A stretch of 64,000 nucleotides of DNA from Gammaproteobacteria bacterium (GCA_026707735.1 JAPOWH010000002.1:186001-250000), one strand, 5' to 3'. Shown: positions 37,601 to 46,348, counted from the first letter of the stretch. Notes: a model not told the origin generated them from the sequence alone. Numbers and translations: made by a program.

Positions 37601-37810
37601 AATGATGTCCTTGATTACTGAAGCAAGGAGATTTCCGTGATGCGGAAGCCCCGTCGCGAATGGCGGTCCGTCGAAAAATACGTACTGCTTGCCGTCCTTC
37701 CTTTGAGAAAGCGACTTCTCGAATGTCTTGTTCTGTTCCCACATTTCAAGAATTTCACCTTCCATTTCGGGAAAGGAAAACGTGGGTCGATCTTCTTGTG
37801 AGTTTGCCAT
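34685..37810 (-). CDS. ileS: Isoleucyl-tRNA synthetase, eukaryote-like (type 2)
   Basis: IleRS charges tRNA-Ile. The protein of 1,041 residues has the HIGH-type motif in TGLPHHGNLLA (about 53-63), the editing domain with WTTTPWTLPSN and KMSKS in DGKKMSKSIGNY. The length, the PPFATGLPHHGN form and the long C-terminal region are those of the type 2, eukaryote-like IleRS, in which resistance to mupirocin is commonly reported. The common bacterial type 1 enzyme is shorter, ends in a zinc finger and usually sits in the ribF-ileS-lspA operon; neither ribF nor lspA is here. The ATG at 37810 removes a 19-residue unsupported extension and follows an AAGG. Confidence 0.95.
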   Translation of the reverse strand: MANSQEDRPTFSFPEMEGEILEMWEQNKTFEKSLSQRKDGKQYVFFDGPPFATGLPHHGNLLASVIKDIIPRYWTMKGRYVERRFGWDCHGLPIEHEIDKKLGMSAHEAVAELGVAGYNQECRGIVERYVKEWRSIVTRLGRWVDFDNDYKTMDADFMESVWWAVKSLWDRELIYRGNKVMPVSTALATPLSNFEASSNYQDVQDPSITVLFKLLDEEAYVSAWTTTPWTLPSNLALCVGTDIAYVKVCDTQTQKRIYMAEARLPAYQTRHDLVVEERVGAASLIGRRYEPLFPYFAHLSSKGAFRIVGDNYVTTEDGTGVVHQAPAFGEDDYRIAQERGIDAFVCPVSMSGVFESEVTDFAGQFVKDADPDIIDWLKQRNSVFEHDVIQHSYPYCYRSNSPLIYRAVPSWFVRIAEIRDSLMESNQAIRWVPEHIQDGRMGRWLENAIDWCISRNRVWGTPIPIWENDQSGSCVCIGSRQELESLTGKHPDDLHRESVDDLTFQRPGEPGTYRRIPEVLDCWFESGSMPYAQKHYPFENKHVFERGFPADFIAEGLDQTRGWFYTLIALSTALFDKPAFKNVIVNGLVLAADGKKMSKSIGNYTDPEVLMRKHGADAFRLYLINSGLVRGEEQRFLDSGVRELTRRALLPWRNAHSFLDLYAKIDGWTTSQTNFEQTTILDRWILSRLQTLKTSIATEMESYRLDNVVPKLFEFIEDLTNWYIRLNRSRYWGEGLTHDKIAAYSTLYSAVFDLTLAMSPCAPFFSEHVYQRLGDLDDRKARPQSVHLCDYPEPEVSLRDTTLEATVSRMQQIVLLGRKQRESKKVSLRVPLSRLVVIHRDSKILDDIRSLESYIKTELNVKEVAYDTDEGKYINWYAKPNFPVLGKRLGKRMKEIQASIQALNSEKLERFQNEGSVELAGEVFTLDEIHVFREAHADSSVISDSLISIDLDFTLTQQLKDEGTAREIVHRIQLTRKELDFNVSDRIRLYYQSTDRLEKLVLEHQEYICSEILAVQMRPSAELEHCIKLEGEEFCYGIEPV

Positions 37811-37895
37811 GGCCTTGAATTGCAATTGCTCAATATGAGCTGTGGAGCGATGCACTCGCAAGTGCATCGAGGGAGTTCTTCGTGAGCGAGCTGGG

Positions 37896-39008
37896 CTAGC
37901 TCAAAGCAATCCTGGGTTGAATAATCCCTAGTTCGATCGAGGTCTCAACGACTGATCGAACAGTGTCCTCCACCGGTCGGATAGTAGCTCCCAATAGCTC
38001 TTTTGCCTTCTTGCAGTCATTGACCGTATTCGACTCAACGACAATTGGGTCGCCATTGGATCGAGTCGTGACGGGCGACCCAAGCTCAAACGAAGGAAAC
38101 TCCTCCCGAATGATGTGTTTGAGTTCCGTGCTGAGCTGCAGTGAGGAACGTCCGCCGCTGCCGTGCATTACGTATCGTGGTCCACCCTTGGAATTACGGT
38201 GATCTACGTTCGATTCCGCCGCAAGCCGATGAGCTTTGACAAGGTCGCGAACATCGATGATGTTGTAATTCATGTCGTAGGGCCGTGGCCAGTTTGGTGC
38301 TTCCCCGTTGGCGATTCTGCCAATCTGCTCGATCCATTGACCAACTTGAGCTTTGAACAGAATAGGCCCACAAATCATGGCTGGATTCATGGTAATGGCA
38401 TCCCACTTTCCACCACTCGCGTCGGCTGCACTATTGATTAGATGCTCTGTATCAACCTTGCTACGCGAATAGGAATTGAGCGGATGGTTCCAGCGCTCGG
38501 GATCCACTTCATCGGATGCCCAATCTTCCTCCGTCCATTCGTATCCTTTGGGCAAGCCCGCACCCTTGGCGCCAGAGACGGCGGCCATCGAGCTGGTGTA
38601 GACCAATCGGCGGACAGACTCACTAGCGTTCACTGAGTCGATCACATTCTGCGTACCTACTATGCCACCGTCATAGACGTCTTGCGACACATCTCCAGAT
38701 CCCAAGGGTTGGCTCTTGCCGTCTGCTGAGTTTCCAAGGACTGCCGCGACGTGAAACACAGCACTGCAACCTCTGAACGCATCGTCGTAAGAATGAGGTG
38801 TGAAAAGGTCGCAACCATCTCGAATTTCTATATTGGGCAGACTTTCCAGATATTGAACACAGTCCTTCCCTCGCCACGACGAAGCATCGCGTATGCAGGC
38901 ACGAACTTGGTAGCCGTGGAGCACAAGTTCTCTAACCATGTGTCCCCCGGTAAACCCGGAGCATCCGGTAACCGCAACGGGTCCGTCGTGGGCTGCTATG
39001 GCTGGCAT
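37896..39008 (-). CDS. Extended SDR, NAD-dependent epimerase/dehydratase (dihydroflavonol-reductase-like)
   Basis: This 370-residue protein begins with the extended-SDR cofactor motif VTGCSGFTGGHM (14-25) and has the catalytic YSRSK near 190 plus YTSSMAAVSG before it. The pattern resembles dihydroflavonol-4-reductase and cinnamoyl-CoA reductase relatives, NAD(P)H-dependent ketone or aldehyde reductases. The substrate is unknown. An AAGGAGAG ribosome binding site precedes the ATG. It follows the PhyH dioxygenase gene on the same strand after 93 bases. Confidence 0.88.
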   Translation of the reverse strand: MPAIAAHDGPVAVTGCSGFTGGHMVRELVLHGYQVRACIRDASSWRGKDCVQYLESLPNIEIRDGCDLFTPHSYDDAFRGCSAVFHVAAVLGNSADGKSQPLGSGDVSQDVYDGGIVGTQNVIDSVNASESVRRLVYTSSMAAVSGAKGAGLPKGYEWTEEDWASDEVDPERWNHPLNSYSRSKVDTEHLINSAADASGGKWDAITMNPAMICGPILFKAQVGQWIEQIGRIANGEAPNWPRPYDMNYNIIDVRDLVKAHRLAAESNVDHRNSKGGPRYVMHGSGGRSSLQLSTELKHIIREEFPSFELGSPVTTRSNGDPIVVESNTVNDCKKAKELLGATIRPVEDTVRSVVETSIELGIIQPRIALS

Positions 39009-39101
39009 GTTCCAATCTCTCCTTTCTATTGGTGGTACGGCACGTGCGGAATGCTCACTTGCACGTCAAGAGACCTCCAAGTCAAGGCATGTGGGCTTGA
39101 C

Positions 39102-40139
39102 TTAGATTGCTGGCTCCTTTCTTTGTTCTCTCGCCTTACGCATTTCAGTTCGCTCCTGGTTGCGTTGCGAGGTCATTTTGCCGTCGTGATTCATATAGTC
39201 GTATCTTGGTCTGATCGTGGTGCGGCCGTTCGCCGGCTCCATGTCGAACAGACTGCGGTATTGGGTAATGGATTGGCCGCCTTTGGCGCCGGGTTCTGCG
39301 TCCGCTAGCCGATCAAGATCCCAATCGTTCTTCCCAAAGGGAAACAGGCTGTAGACGTCCATTAGGCCAGCAAATCGAATTGGGTTTCTGTCCAATGCTT
39401 CCTGGGTCACCGTCTCGCGATAGGCTTCTTCAGGCTGATGGCGTCTGCGCATATATTCGCACTGAAGAGTCATCCGCAGTCCAGGTGTCTTTTTGGGGTA
39501 CGAGCCGTGCCAGGTGTGGTTGCCCCATACAACCATTGAGCCAGCGGGGGCTTCCACAGGCACTGCTTCATCTTTCCATTTTTCTGCTTCCGCAGGTGTA
39601 ATCTGACGACGCCATTTGTGGCTGCCTGGAACAAACGAAATGGCTCCATCGTCCTTCGAGTAATTGGTCAGCATGAAGTGCATGTTGCAATTGATGACCT
39701 TTTCGGGTTGCGCCTGAATCGCCGGATCGAGGTAGTCGCCGTGAATTCCTGTTCTCACCTCACCAGGACCCTTGACCCACGCAGCACATAGACTCAAAAC
39801 GCAGTCCGTTCCAAGTAGGTATTGAGCTAATCCCAAGCCAGCCGGGTTGTAGGATAGCTTCTCGAAAACTGGGTCCTCCCATAGCATGAACCTTTGAATG
39901 TCGTTGACATTTGTCCAACGTTCTACGGCCAACCCATCCTCGCCGTAGCGGCGAACCATGGTTCGTTCAAGAGCTTCCCGAACGGCCTGGTAAAACTCAG
40001 GCGGTCCTACCTTTTCGGGTGGCACCACGGTGAACCCAAAGGCATCTAGTTCTGCCAAGTTGGTTTCCAAACCTAGCTGTCGAAGCTCCGCGTAGAGAGG
40101 AGCCACCGAACCTGCGGATTTCCAATCACCTATTTCCAC
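39102..40139 (-). CDS. Phytanoyl-CoA dioxygenase (PhyH) family protein
   Basis: This 345-residue protein has the non-haem iron 2-oxoglutarate dioxygenase facial triad: His133 and Asp135 in IHGDYLDP and a distal His211 in TWHGSYP, with Arg222 in GLRMTLQ as the likely 2-oxoglutarate contact. PhyH enzymes hydroxylate a wide range of small molecules. The first 60 residues and the charged C-terminus (about 315-345, rich in Arg, Glu and Gln) are not typical of the core domain. It starts with GTG. Probable operon with the downstream extended SDR, which could oxidise or reduce its product. Confidence 0.88.
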   Translation of the reverse strand: MEIGDWKSAGSVAPLYAELRQLGLETNLAELDAFGFTVVPPEKVGPPEFYQAVREALERTMVRRYGEDGLAVERWTNVNDIQRFMLWEDPVFEKLSYNPAGLGLAQYLLGTDCVLSLCAAWVKGPGEVRTGIHGDYLDPAIQAQPEKVINCNMHFMLTNYSKDDGAISFVPGSHKWRRQITPAEAEKWKDEAVPVEAPAGSMVVWGNHTWHGSYPKKTPGLRMTLQCEYMRRRHQPEEAYRETVTQEALDRNPIRFAGLMDVYSLFPFGKNDWDLDRLADAEPGAKGGQSITQYRSLFDMEPANGRTTIRPRYDYMNHDGKMTSQRNQERTEMRKAREQRKEPAI

Positions 40140-40355
40140 TTCTATAACCTAGCTTTGTCTTGCCTTTGGAAGAATTTGGGAACTATTGGCGTTTCTTTAC
40201 CCTATTTAATCGAATGCGCACTAGCGACACTTGAAGCGAGGAAAGTGGCAGCCGCCGCTATTTTAAATCGAAAATCTTAGTCGGCAACTTATGGCACCTT
40301 GTGTCCTGCGGAGGTGTGCATAATCGGCAATCCCCACCACAATTGCCAAACCCCC

Positions 40356-41222
40356 ATGAAATTCGGCGTTGTCTTTCCCCACAACGAGATTGGCACAGAT
40401 CCAGAAGCCATAAAGGAATATGCGGCAGGTGCCGAGCAAGAATTGGGGGCGGATCATATGCTTATCTACGATCATGTGCTTGGTGTCGATCCCAATCGTC
40501 CGGAAGGGTGGCAGGGCGCCTATGACAAGGACGTAGCGTTTCATGAACCGTTTACGGTCTTTGCATTCATGGCCGCCGTTACACAAACCATCGAGTTTGC
40601 CACATGCGTTCTAATCTTGCCACAACGTCAAACAGCGTTGGTCGCCAAGCAAGCAGCCGAGCTGTCTCTGCTCTCCAACAATAGATTTCGCTTAGGGATT
40701 GGATCGGGGTGGAACGAGGTCGAGTATGAAGCCCTTGGCGTTCCCTTTGAGCATCGCGGCTCACGTCAAGCTGAGCAAGTCGAGTTGATGAGAGAGCTGT
40801 GGAGTGAAGATAGCCTGCTATTCAACGGACGATTTCACACCATCACTCATGCTTCAATTCTGCCTCGCCCGCAACAGCGAATCCCCATATGGTTTGGTGG
40901 ATTGGCTCCGCCCCTGCTTCGGCGTTGCGCATTGTTGGGCGACGGATGGATCCCCTTGGGTGTTCCTAACGAGCAGTCAGCGAGGGCAATAGCGACTCTA
41001 CGCCAACACCGTGAAGACCATGGATTGCCGTGGGAAGGGTTTGGGATTCAGGCGCAAGCCCAATACCGTGGCGGCACGACGGACAGGTGGCGACGGCATG
41101 CAGAACGTTGGCACGAGCTTGGTTGTTCGCATCTGGCGATCGCAACTCACAACGCTGGCAACGTGACTGTCAAGGACCACCTAGATTCAGCAAGAGAATA
41201 CCTGGACGCTGTTAGACGGTAG
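40356..41222 (+). CDS. LLM-class (luciferase-like) flavin-dependent oxidoreductase
   Basis: This 288-residue protein has the bacterial luciferase-like TIM-barrel signatures MKFGVVFPHNE, ADHMLIYDHVLG, TCVLILPQRQTALVAKQAAELSLLSNNRFRLGIGSGWNEVEYEALG (part shown) and a conserved IPIWFGG. Family members use FMN or F420. The start at ATG 40356 matches the family; the frame extends 19 codons further back. It is divergent from the PhyH gene and is followed after 21 bases by an MFS transporter. Confidence 0.88.
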   Translation: MKFGVVFPHNEIGTDPEAIKEYAAGAEQELGADHMLIYDHVLGVDPNRPEGWQGAYDKDVAFHEPFTVFAFMAAVTQTIEFATCVLILPQRQTALVAKQAAELSLLSNNRFRLGIGSGWNEVEYEALGVPFEHRGSRQAEQVELMRELWSEDSLLFNGRFHTITHASILPRPQQRIPIWFGGLAPPLLRRCALLGDGWIPLGVPNEQSARAIATLRQHREDHGLPWEGFGIQAQAQYRGGTTDRWRRHAERWHELGCSHLAIATHNAGNVTVKDHLDSAREYLDAVRR

Positions 41223-41243
41223 CCCCAACGGAGATCATCACAG

Positions 41244-42494
41244 GTGGCGCTAGACACAGACGACTCGCAAAAGAGTACAAAACCACCATATATTGCGTTT
41301 CCGGCATATCTTGCGAGCTCGAGTTTGTGGGTTTCGGCATTGAGCCTCGAAATCCTGATGGTGACTTGGATGTTTCTCGGTGTCCTAAAGGAATCCGCTG
41401 CCATTTACGGAAATGCCCGCGCACTGATCAGTAGTGTGCCGCTTGTGGTTCTTCTGGTTGGTGGACTAGTTGCCGACCGAGTGGAAGCGCGGCTTTATCT
41501 CATCGCAATTACGCTAGTGACAGCATGCGTGCCGCTGGTCTTGATTGCTTTTCTCGACGGTCTATTGGTGTGGCATGTAATCGCGTTTGGGATAGCCGTA
41601 GCGATGCTTAACGCCATGGGCGAGCCAGCGCGGCAAGCAGCAGTAAATCGAATCACGCGCGCCGACATTCAACGTACGATTGCGGTCATAGCCATCGTGC
41701 CGAGCTTATTGAGCATGGTGAGCATGTCGTTTTTTGCTCACCTGGAGTCCAAGGGACTAATGTGGGTGCTTGTCACACTTAGCTCCATTTTTGCACTCTC
41801 AGGATTTGCTCTGATTGGGCTCCCGAGATTGCCGCCCGCGAAACGGCCAAAATTGGAACTAGCAGCGGGATTTGCAGCAGCGTTGAAGATTCCCTTGGTA
41901 CGCGACTTGCTAGCCATGAATTTTGTATCGTCAATTTTCAATGCGGGTGGCTATATCGTTGGTGTGCAGGTCATTGCTACGAACGTCTACGGTGGTGGTC
42001 CTGCTTTTCTTGCATCAGTGAGTCTCGTCTTTTTGCTCGGCAGCGTCGCGTCCAATTTTCTACTGTTGCTATTCATGCCTTTTAAGCGTCCTGGACAAAT
42101 CTACGTCTTGTTGCAATTCACTCGAATGCTCCTGCTGGTGTGCTTGATTCTTCACCCAGTTGAGTGGATATTCTTGGGATTGATCGGATGTTGGGGACTC
42201 AACATGGGAGTAACAACCACATTGATGAGGAGTTGTGTTCAAGAGCTTGCACCTGAACGACACAGAGCTCAGATCCTGTCCCTATTGCTTCTCAGTTTCA
42301 TGCTGGCATCGCCTATTTCGTCACTCGCACTAGGTCACCTCATTGATTGGACAAGCCCGTTGGTTGGTCTTGTGCCAGGTGTTGTTCTGTCACTCGTGCT
42401 GTTTGTTTGGGGATGGAAATTCTCCGGGGTGTGGAATTACCAGTCCGATTCGGCAGTGGGTTATCGAAGTTGGGCTAGCCGAGTGATTTCGTGA
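41244..42494 (+). CDS. MFS transporter
   Basis: This 416-residue protein has twelve hydrophobic segments. After the second segment it has GGLVADRVEARLY, the major-facilitator loop 2-3 pattern (GxxaDRxgrr), and a second such loop, ALGHLIDWTSPLVG, in the C-half. It is of the EntS/drug-efflux-like type. Starts with GTG, 21 bases after the LLM gene, so both are probably co-transcribed. Its 3' end overlaps the convergent hydrolase by 34 bases. Confidence 0.88.
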   Translation: MALDTDDSQKSTKPPYIAFPAYLASSSLWVSALSLEILMVTWMFLGVLKESAAIYGNARALISSVPLVVLLVGGLVADRVEARLYLIAITLVTACVPLVLIAFLDGLLVWHVIAFGIAVAMLNAMGEPARQAAVNRITRADIQRTIAVIAIVPSLLSMVSMSFFAHLESKGLMWVLVTLSSIFALSGFALIGLPRLPPAKRPKLELAAGFAAALKIPLVRDLLAMNFVSSIFNAGGYIVGVQVIATNVYGGGPAFLASVSLVFLLGSVASNFLLLLFMPFKRPGQIYVLLQFTRMLLLVCLILHPVEWIFLGLIGCWGLNMGVTTTLMRSCVQELAPERHRAQILSLLLLSFMLASPISSLALGHLIDWTSPLVGLVPGVVLSLVLFVWGWKFSGVWNYQSDSAVGYRSWASRVIS

Positions 42495-43372
42495 GCTACT
42501 AGATCCGGACTTTGCATCGGTATGAAGTGCGAGAGGTGGGGCAGAAATCTATCGTCTCCATTGGCGAACAAGAGATGAAGATCCGACCGCGTTGGTGATT
42601 TAGAGAAGTCAAGTTCTTGGGAATCGGGGTCTCGAACTTGCGCCCGCATGACAACGACCGGTTGTTGAATCGTCTCGCATAGGTGGCTGATGTCCATACT
42701 GCGCGACCCCATGTAAATGGATGCTTCAACTCGCGGCGGGCAAGCCAGTTCATACTGGCCTTCAGCTGCAGAAATCAATCCCCAGAAGCAGTAGTCGCAT
42801 AGACATTCCTTTCTCCAGAGGTTGAAAGGATGCCGAAATTCGAAACTTGCGACCATTTCTTGTGGCGATTTCCACTCGTTTCGTCGACGAGATATAGGAT
42901 GCAAGTCCACAGAATTGTGTTGTGCCTTGGGTGGAGTTGTGTATGAGTCGGACGGGAAAATTACCGGATCGACTAGCACCAATCCCTTGAATCGATCGGG
43001 ATGGGCAGCGCAAGCCTGAACGAGACTGTGTCCACCCATTGAGTGTCCCACACCGATGGTGTCACGCAAGTCGAGTACCTCTACAAACTGCGCAAGGTCT
43101 TTGCCAAAAGTTGGCCAGTCGTAGGGGTTCTTTCTCTCGGATCGCCCATGACCGCGCATGTCAATCGCGGTTATTCGGTATTCAGATCCAAGCTCCTCCA
43201 CAGTGGCATTCCAGCAGCGTGCGTGAAAACCAGTTGCGTGGACAAGCAAGACATTGCAGCTGGCCGCTCCATTCCACTGGAAATAGCAGATGTCTACGCC
43301 ATTTATGGTCTTGTGATGACGGTTTGGAGAACTCACAACATAGATCCTGTCGACCGACTCCCGAAGTGGCAT
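42461..43372 (-). CDS. Alpha/beta hydrolase
   Basis: This 303-residue protein has LLVHATGFHARCW (oxyanion), AIDMRGHGRS, nucleophile Ser in GVGHSMGGHS at about 110-119 and a C-terminal His in PHLSHFIPMQ. It is a standard alpha/beta-hydrolase fold protein without a recognisable substrate class. Residues about 150-210 form the cap, rich in aromatic and charged residues. It ends inside the convergent MFS gene and is downstream of the serine hydrolase gene after 153 bases. Confidence 0.88.
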   Translation of the reverse strand: MPLRESVDRIYVVSSPNRHHKTINGVDICYFQWNGAASCNVLLVHATGFHARCWNATVEELGSEYRITAIDMRGHGRSERKNPYDWPTFGKDLAQFVEVLDLRDTIGVGHSMGGHSLVQACAAHPDRFKGLVLVDPVIFPSDSYTTPPKAQHNSVDLHPISRRRNEWKSPQEMVASFEFRHPFNLWRKECLCDYCFWGLISAAEGQYELACPPRVEASIYMGSRSMDISHLCETIQQPVVVMRAQVRDPDSQELDFSKSPTRSDLHLLFANGDDRFLPHLSHFIPMQSPDLVAHEITRLAQLR

Positions 43373-43525
43373 TGCATTCCTGTGCTCCCTTGTGCGTTGC
43401 TGGCTCCGATCAACGAGGGAATCCTGAACCTATTCAACCTGCCACACGCAACCATTCCAGGAGGAGTGGCGCTATTGCGTTACAAGTGATGGTCCGCTAA
43501 TTCTCAATGGGGCCATGCAGCCATT

Positions 43526-44776
43526 TCAAGCTAACGATTGATAGGCGATTCGCTGAAACGTTTCCTGATAGTTGTTGCCAGGCATCGCGCCATGGTTCGT
43601 CACTTGGGTGAGCACAACTCCAAGCATTCCCTCCTTGGGGTCCGCGAAGTAGCTGGTTCCGGCGGCTCCACCCCATCCGTAGGTGCCGACTGATCGGATT
43701 AGAGGAAAATTGCCTCTGCCGTGATAGGTCGCAACTCCTAGTCCCCAATGAAATCCTGGGCCTGTCATGGGTATGTTCATGTCGCCAGTGTGATTGCCAA
43801 TCATTAGGTCCACAGTCTTGCGACCCAAGATGCGAACGTCATCCAGCTCACCGCCATTCAGCAGCATTTGTCCGAATCGCGCATAGTCGCCAGCTGTGCA
43901 CAGCACCCCTCCGGCATCCCCTCCGCTACCGAACTCGACTCGAGGACCGACATTCTTTTCGCTAGTTTCTGCTTTCTCTATCTCAACCAATTGCATTGCA
44001 CTATCAACTTCTCTCGGCGTGTACATTGCGGAGAATCGCGGCAACGAACCCTCCTTCAGATAGAACGCAGTGTCGTTCATCTTCAGGGGTTCAAATATGT
44101 TCTCACCAAAAAATTGCTCAAGGTTTTGCCCGGCAGCTTCCTCCAATACCGCGCTCAGCACGGGATAGCCTGCGTGGTAGACGAACTGCTCTCCGGGATG
44201 GGCGTTTAGGGGCAATTCGGCCAAAGCACGTACACGCTCGCGATTGGGCAATCGTTCACGTTTATTGTCTTGCGAGTCGATCCAACCAAGTTTCTCCAGC
44301 GTTTCTCGATACTGCGTGCGAAAGTAGCTTGGGGCGAATGCCGGATTCATCAATCCAGTGGTATTGGTGAGGAGATCCCTGACTGTCATTTGCCGTCTGG
44401 CTCTTCGTGGGAACATTGGCTCGTTTGCCGAGTACACGCGCAGATCAGACCACTCAGGCAGAAACTTTGCAACCGGATCATCGGGCGTGAGGATTCCGCG
44501 TTCATAGAGAATCAGAGTTGCCACGCCAGCAATCGGCTTTGTGTTCGAGAACATTCGGCATAGAGTGTCTCTCGGTGCGGGTGCCTCTGTGTCGAAATCT
44601 AGAACCCCTCGTGCTTCGAAGTGAGCAATCTTTCCATGTCTTGCCAACAGCGTTATGAGGTTCGGAACCTTACGCTCGTCTACAAACCGCTGCATCGCTG
44701 GGCCAATTTCAGACAGTCTGCCCTCATCAAATCCGAGTTCTCTTGGTTTTGCCTGGGGTAGTGGATTGTTGGGCAT
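43526..44776 (-). CDS. Serine hydrolase, beta-lactamase class C/esterase family
   Basis: This 416-residue protein has the class C-type SxxK motif SNTK at about residues 77-80 and the second motif as YHAGY (Tyr-x-x) near 200, and GWGGAAGTSYF near the C-terminus in place of the KTG. Such cytoplasmic proteins are usually esterases (EstB-like) rather than antibiotic resistance enzymes. No signal peptide is present, so a periplasmic beta-lactamase role is unlikely. AGGAG lies 7 bases before the ATG. It sits directly downstream of gmk, where rpoZ and spoT usually follow. Confidence 0.87.
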   Translation of the reverse strand: MPNNPLPQAKPRELGFDEGRLSEIGPAMQRFVDERKVPNLITLLARHGKIAHFEARGVLDFDTEAPAPRDTLCRMFSNTKPIAGVATLILYERGILTPDDPVAKFLPEWSDLRVYSANEPMFPRRARRQMTVRDLLTNTTGLMNPAFAPSYFRTQYRETLEKLGWIDSQDNKRERLPNRERVRALAELPLNAHPGEQFVYHAGYPVLSAVLEEAAGQNLEQFFGENIFEPLKMNDTAFYLKEGSLPRFSAMYTPREVDSAMQLVEIEKAETSEKNVGPRVEFGSGGDAGGVLCTAGDYARFGQMLLNGGELDDVRILGRKTVDLMIGNHTGDMNIPMTGPGFHWGLGVATYHGRGNFPLIRSVGTYGWGGAAGTSYFADPKEGMLGVVLTQVTNHGAMPGNNYQETFQRIAYQSLA

Positions 44777-44827
44777 ATTGGCTCCTAGGTTTCGTTTCGC
44801 GAGCGTTGGTTAGGCACTGAAAGAATC

Positions 44828-45472
44828 TTATTGAGTGCTTTCAAGCATCCGTTTCACAACGTGGGAAGCGCACTCCAGCTGCACGGGTCGGCTCATACGG
44901 ACTGCTTCAATGGCATCACGAATGGCCCTGTAGGCCAAGTCGGCATCTGTGTTTACAACAACGTGGTCGAACTCATTGTAGTGAGACATTTCCGCTCTCG
45001 CCTGAGACATGCGGTATGCAATAACTGCCTCCGAATCCTGTCCACGGGCTACGAGCCTCCGACGCAATTCGTCGGTTGAGGGGGGCACAATGAAAAAGCT
45101 TGTGCTGTTTGGGAATTGACGCTTGATGCTCCGAGCTCCCTGCCAGTCGATATCGAACAGCACGTCGAATCCGTGCCGCAACTGTTCCTCTACGAGATTG
45201 CGCCGGGTGCCATACCTTGAACCAAAGACCTCGGCGTGTTCTAGGAATTCGCCTGAATCCACTAGAGACGAAAATTCTTCCTCTGAAACGAAATCGTAGT
45301 CAATTCCTGGTTGTTCGCCTTCTCGGGCAGGTCGAGTAGTGGAGGAGACAGACACAACGAGTTTTGGATCATCCTCGAGCAGTCTCTTGACCAACATGGT
45401 CTTTCCACCTCCGGATGGTGAGGAAAAAACGAACAAGCGACCTTCTACTTTGGGCGCAGACCGGTGGTTCAT
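44828..45472 (-). CDS. gmk: Guanylate kinase
   Basis: Gmk phosphorylates GMP to GDP. The 214-residue protein has the P-loop SSPSGGGKTML (17-27), the GMP-binding VSSTTRPAREGE and GIDYDFVSEEEF segments and YGTRRNLVEE. The ATG overlaps the TGA of yicC (ATGA), giving the usual yicC-gmk pair on the same strand. In gammaproteobacteria this is normally followed by rpoZ and spoT; here a serine hydrolase follows instead. Confidence 0.96.
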   Translation of the reverse strand: MNHRSAPKVEGRLFVFSSPSGGGKTMLVKRLLEDDPKLVVSVSSTTRPAREGEQPGIDYDFVSEEEFSSLVDSGEFLEHAEVFGSRYGTRRNLVEEQLRHGFDVLFDIDWQGARSIKRQFPNSTSFFIVPPSTDELRRRLVARGQDSEAVIAYRMSQARAEMSHYNEFDHVVVNTDADLAYRAIRDAIEAVRMSRPVQLECASHVVKRMLESTQ

Positions 45473-46323
45473 TCGATGTTTTGAATCTGCTCGCGCATTT
45501 GATCGATGTAGACTTTCAAGTCGATGCTGCGCTTTGCCGCCTCAGGGCTGTAAGCTTTTGTAGCAAGGGTGTTTGCCTCGCGGGCGAGTTCCTGTGCCAG
45601 GAAATTTAGACGGCGGCCCGAAGGCGAGTCATCCGCCACTCTCATCTCGACTTCGTCGAGATGTATAAGCAATCGATCCATTTCTTCGGAAAAGTCAGAC
45701 TTTTGCGCAATGAGCGCAACTTCCTGTGCCAGTCTCGTTGCATCGACACTGGTTTTCAGGGCTTTGAGTCGCTCATTGAGGTTTTGTTGGACCAATCGTG
45801 TCTGATTGCTGCTCCTAGCTCTAATCTCGGCGACACATTCCCTGCAATTGCCAACTTTCTCGACTACGAGCTGAAATAGCGACTTACCTTCGCGTTCTCG
45901 GTCCGCATGAAACTTCGCGAGAGCTTCCTGAAAGCTGGCACGAACTTGCGCTACATCGAACTCTTCCATTGGAAGCTGTTCCAATTGGGTTTGCGAAAAT
46001 CGCAAGAGGCTGAGAAGTTCCACGGAAGGAACTACGGTAGACGGCAGCTCAGCCAGGATCGCAGTTAGCTGCTCGCTAAGGTTCTTGACATCGAGTTGCG
46101 CGCCACGCGACGCTTTGGAATCGGCGGAACTGGCTCTGAAGTTTACGTCGATTTTCCCTCGAAATACACTGTTGCGAACCGTCTCGAGGACTTCGGACTC
46201 CAGCTCCAAGAGCGCATGCGGCAACTTCACACGCACGTCGAGTCCTCGATGGTTTAGGGATCGAATTTCCCAAAGATAGTTTTCGCATTCCACATACGCA
46301 AATGCTGTCATGGATTTCGTCAT
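45469..46323 (-). CDS. yicC: YicC/YloC-family endoribonuclease
   Basis: YicC is a conserved protein shown in E. coli to take part in RNA turnover. The 284-residue protein opens with MTKSMTAFAYVE and IRSLNHRGLDVRVKLP, the family hallmarks, and closes with the ELAREANTLATKAY and LKVYIDQMREQIQNIE segments. It is translationally coupled to gmk. It diverges from rph over only 49 bases, a common gene neighbour for this protein. Confidence 0.94.
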   Translation of the reverse strand: MTKSMTAFAYVECENYLWEIRSLNHRGLDVRVKLPHALLELESEVLETVRNSVFRGKIDVNFRASSADSKASRGAQLDVKNLSEQLTAILAELPSTVVPSVELLSLLRFSQTQLEQLPMEEFDVAQVRASFQEALAKFHADREREGKSLFQLVVEKVGNCRECVAEIRARSSNQTRLVQQNLNERLKALKTSVDATRLAQEVALIAQKSDFSEEMDRLLIHLDEVEMRVADDSPSGRRLNFLAQELAREANTLATKAYSPEAAKRSIDLKVYIDQMREQIQNIE

Positions 46324-46342
46324 GTTGAGATTCTAGCCTTCG

Positions 46343-46348
46343 TATAAT
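46343..46348 (+). promoter_or_regulatory. Likely -10 box for rph-pyrE
   Basis: A perfect TATAAT sits in the 49-base divergent gap between yicC and rph, 25 bases before the rph start. The -35 region at the expected spacing is not a good match, so the element is only partly supported. Confidence 0.4.
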
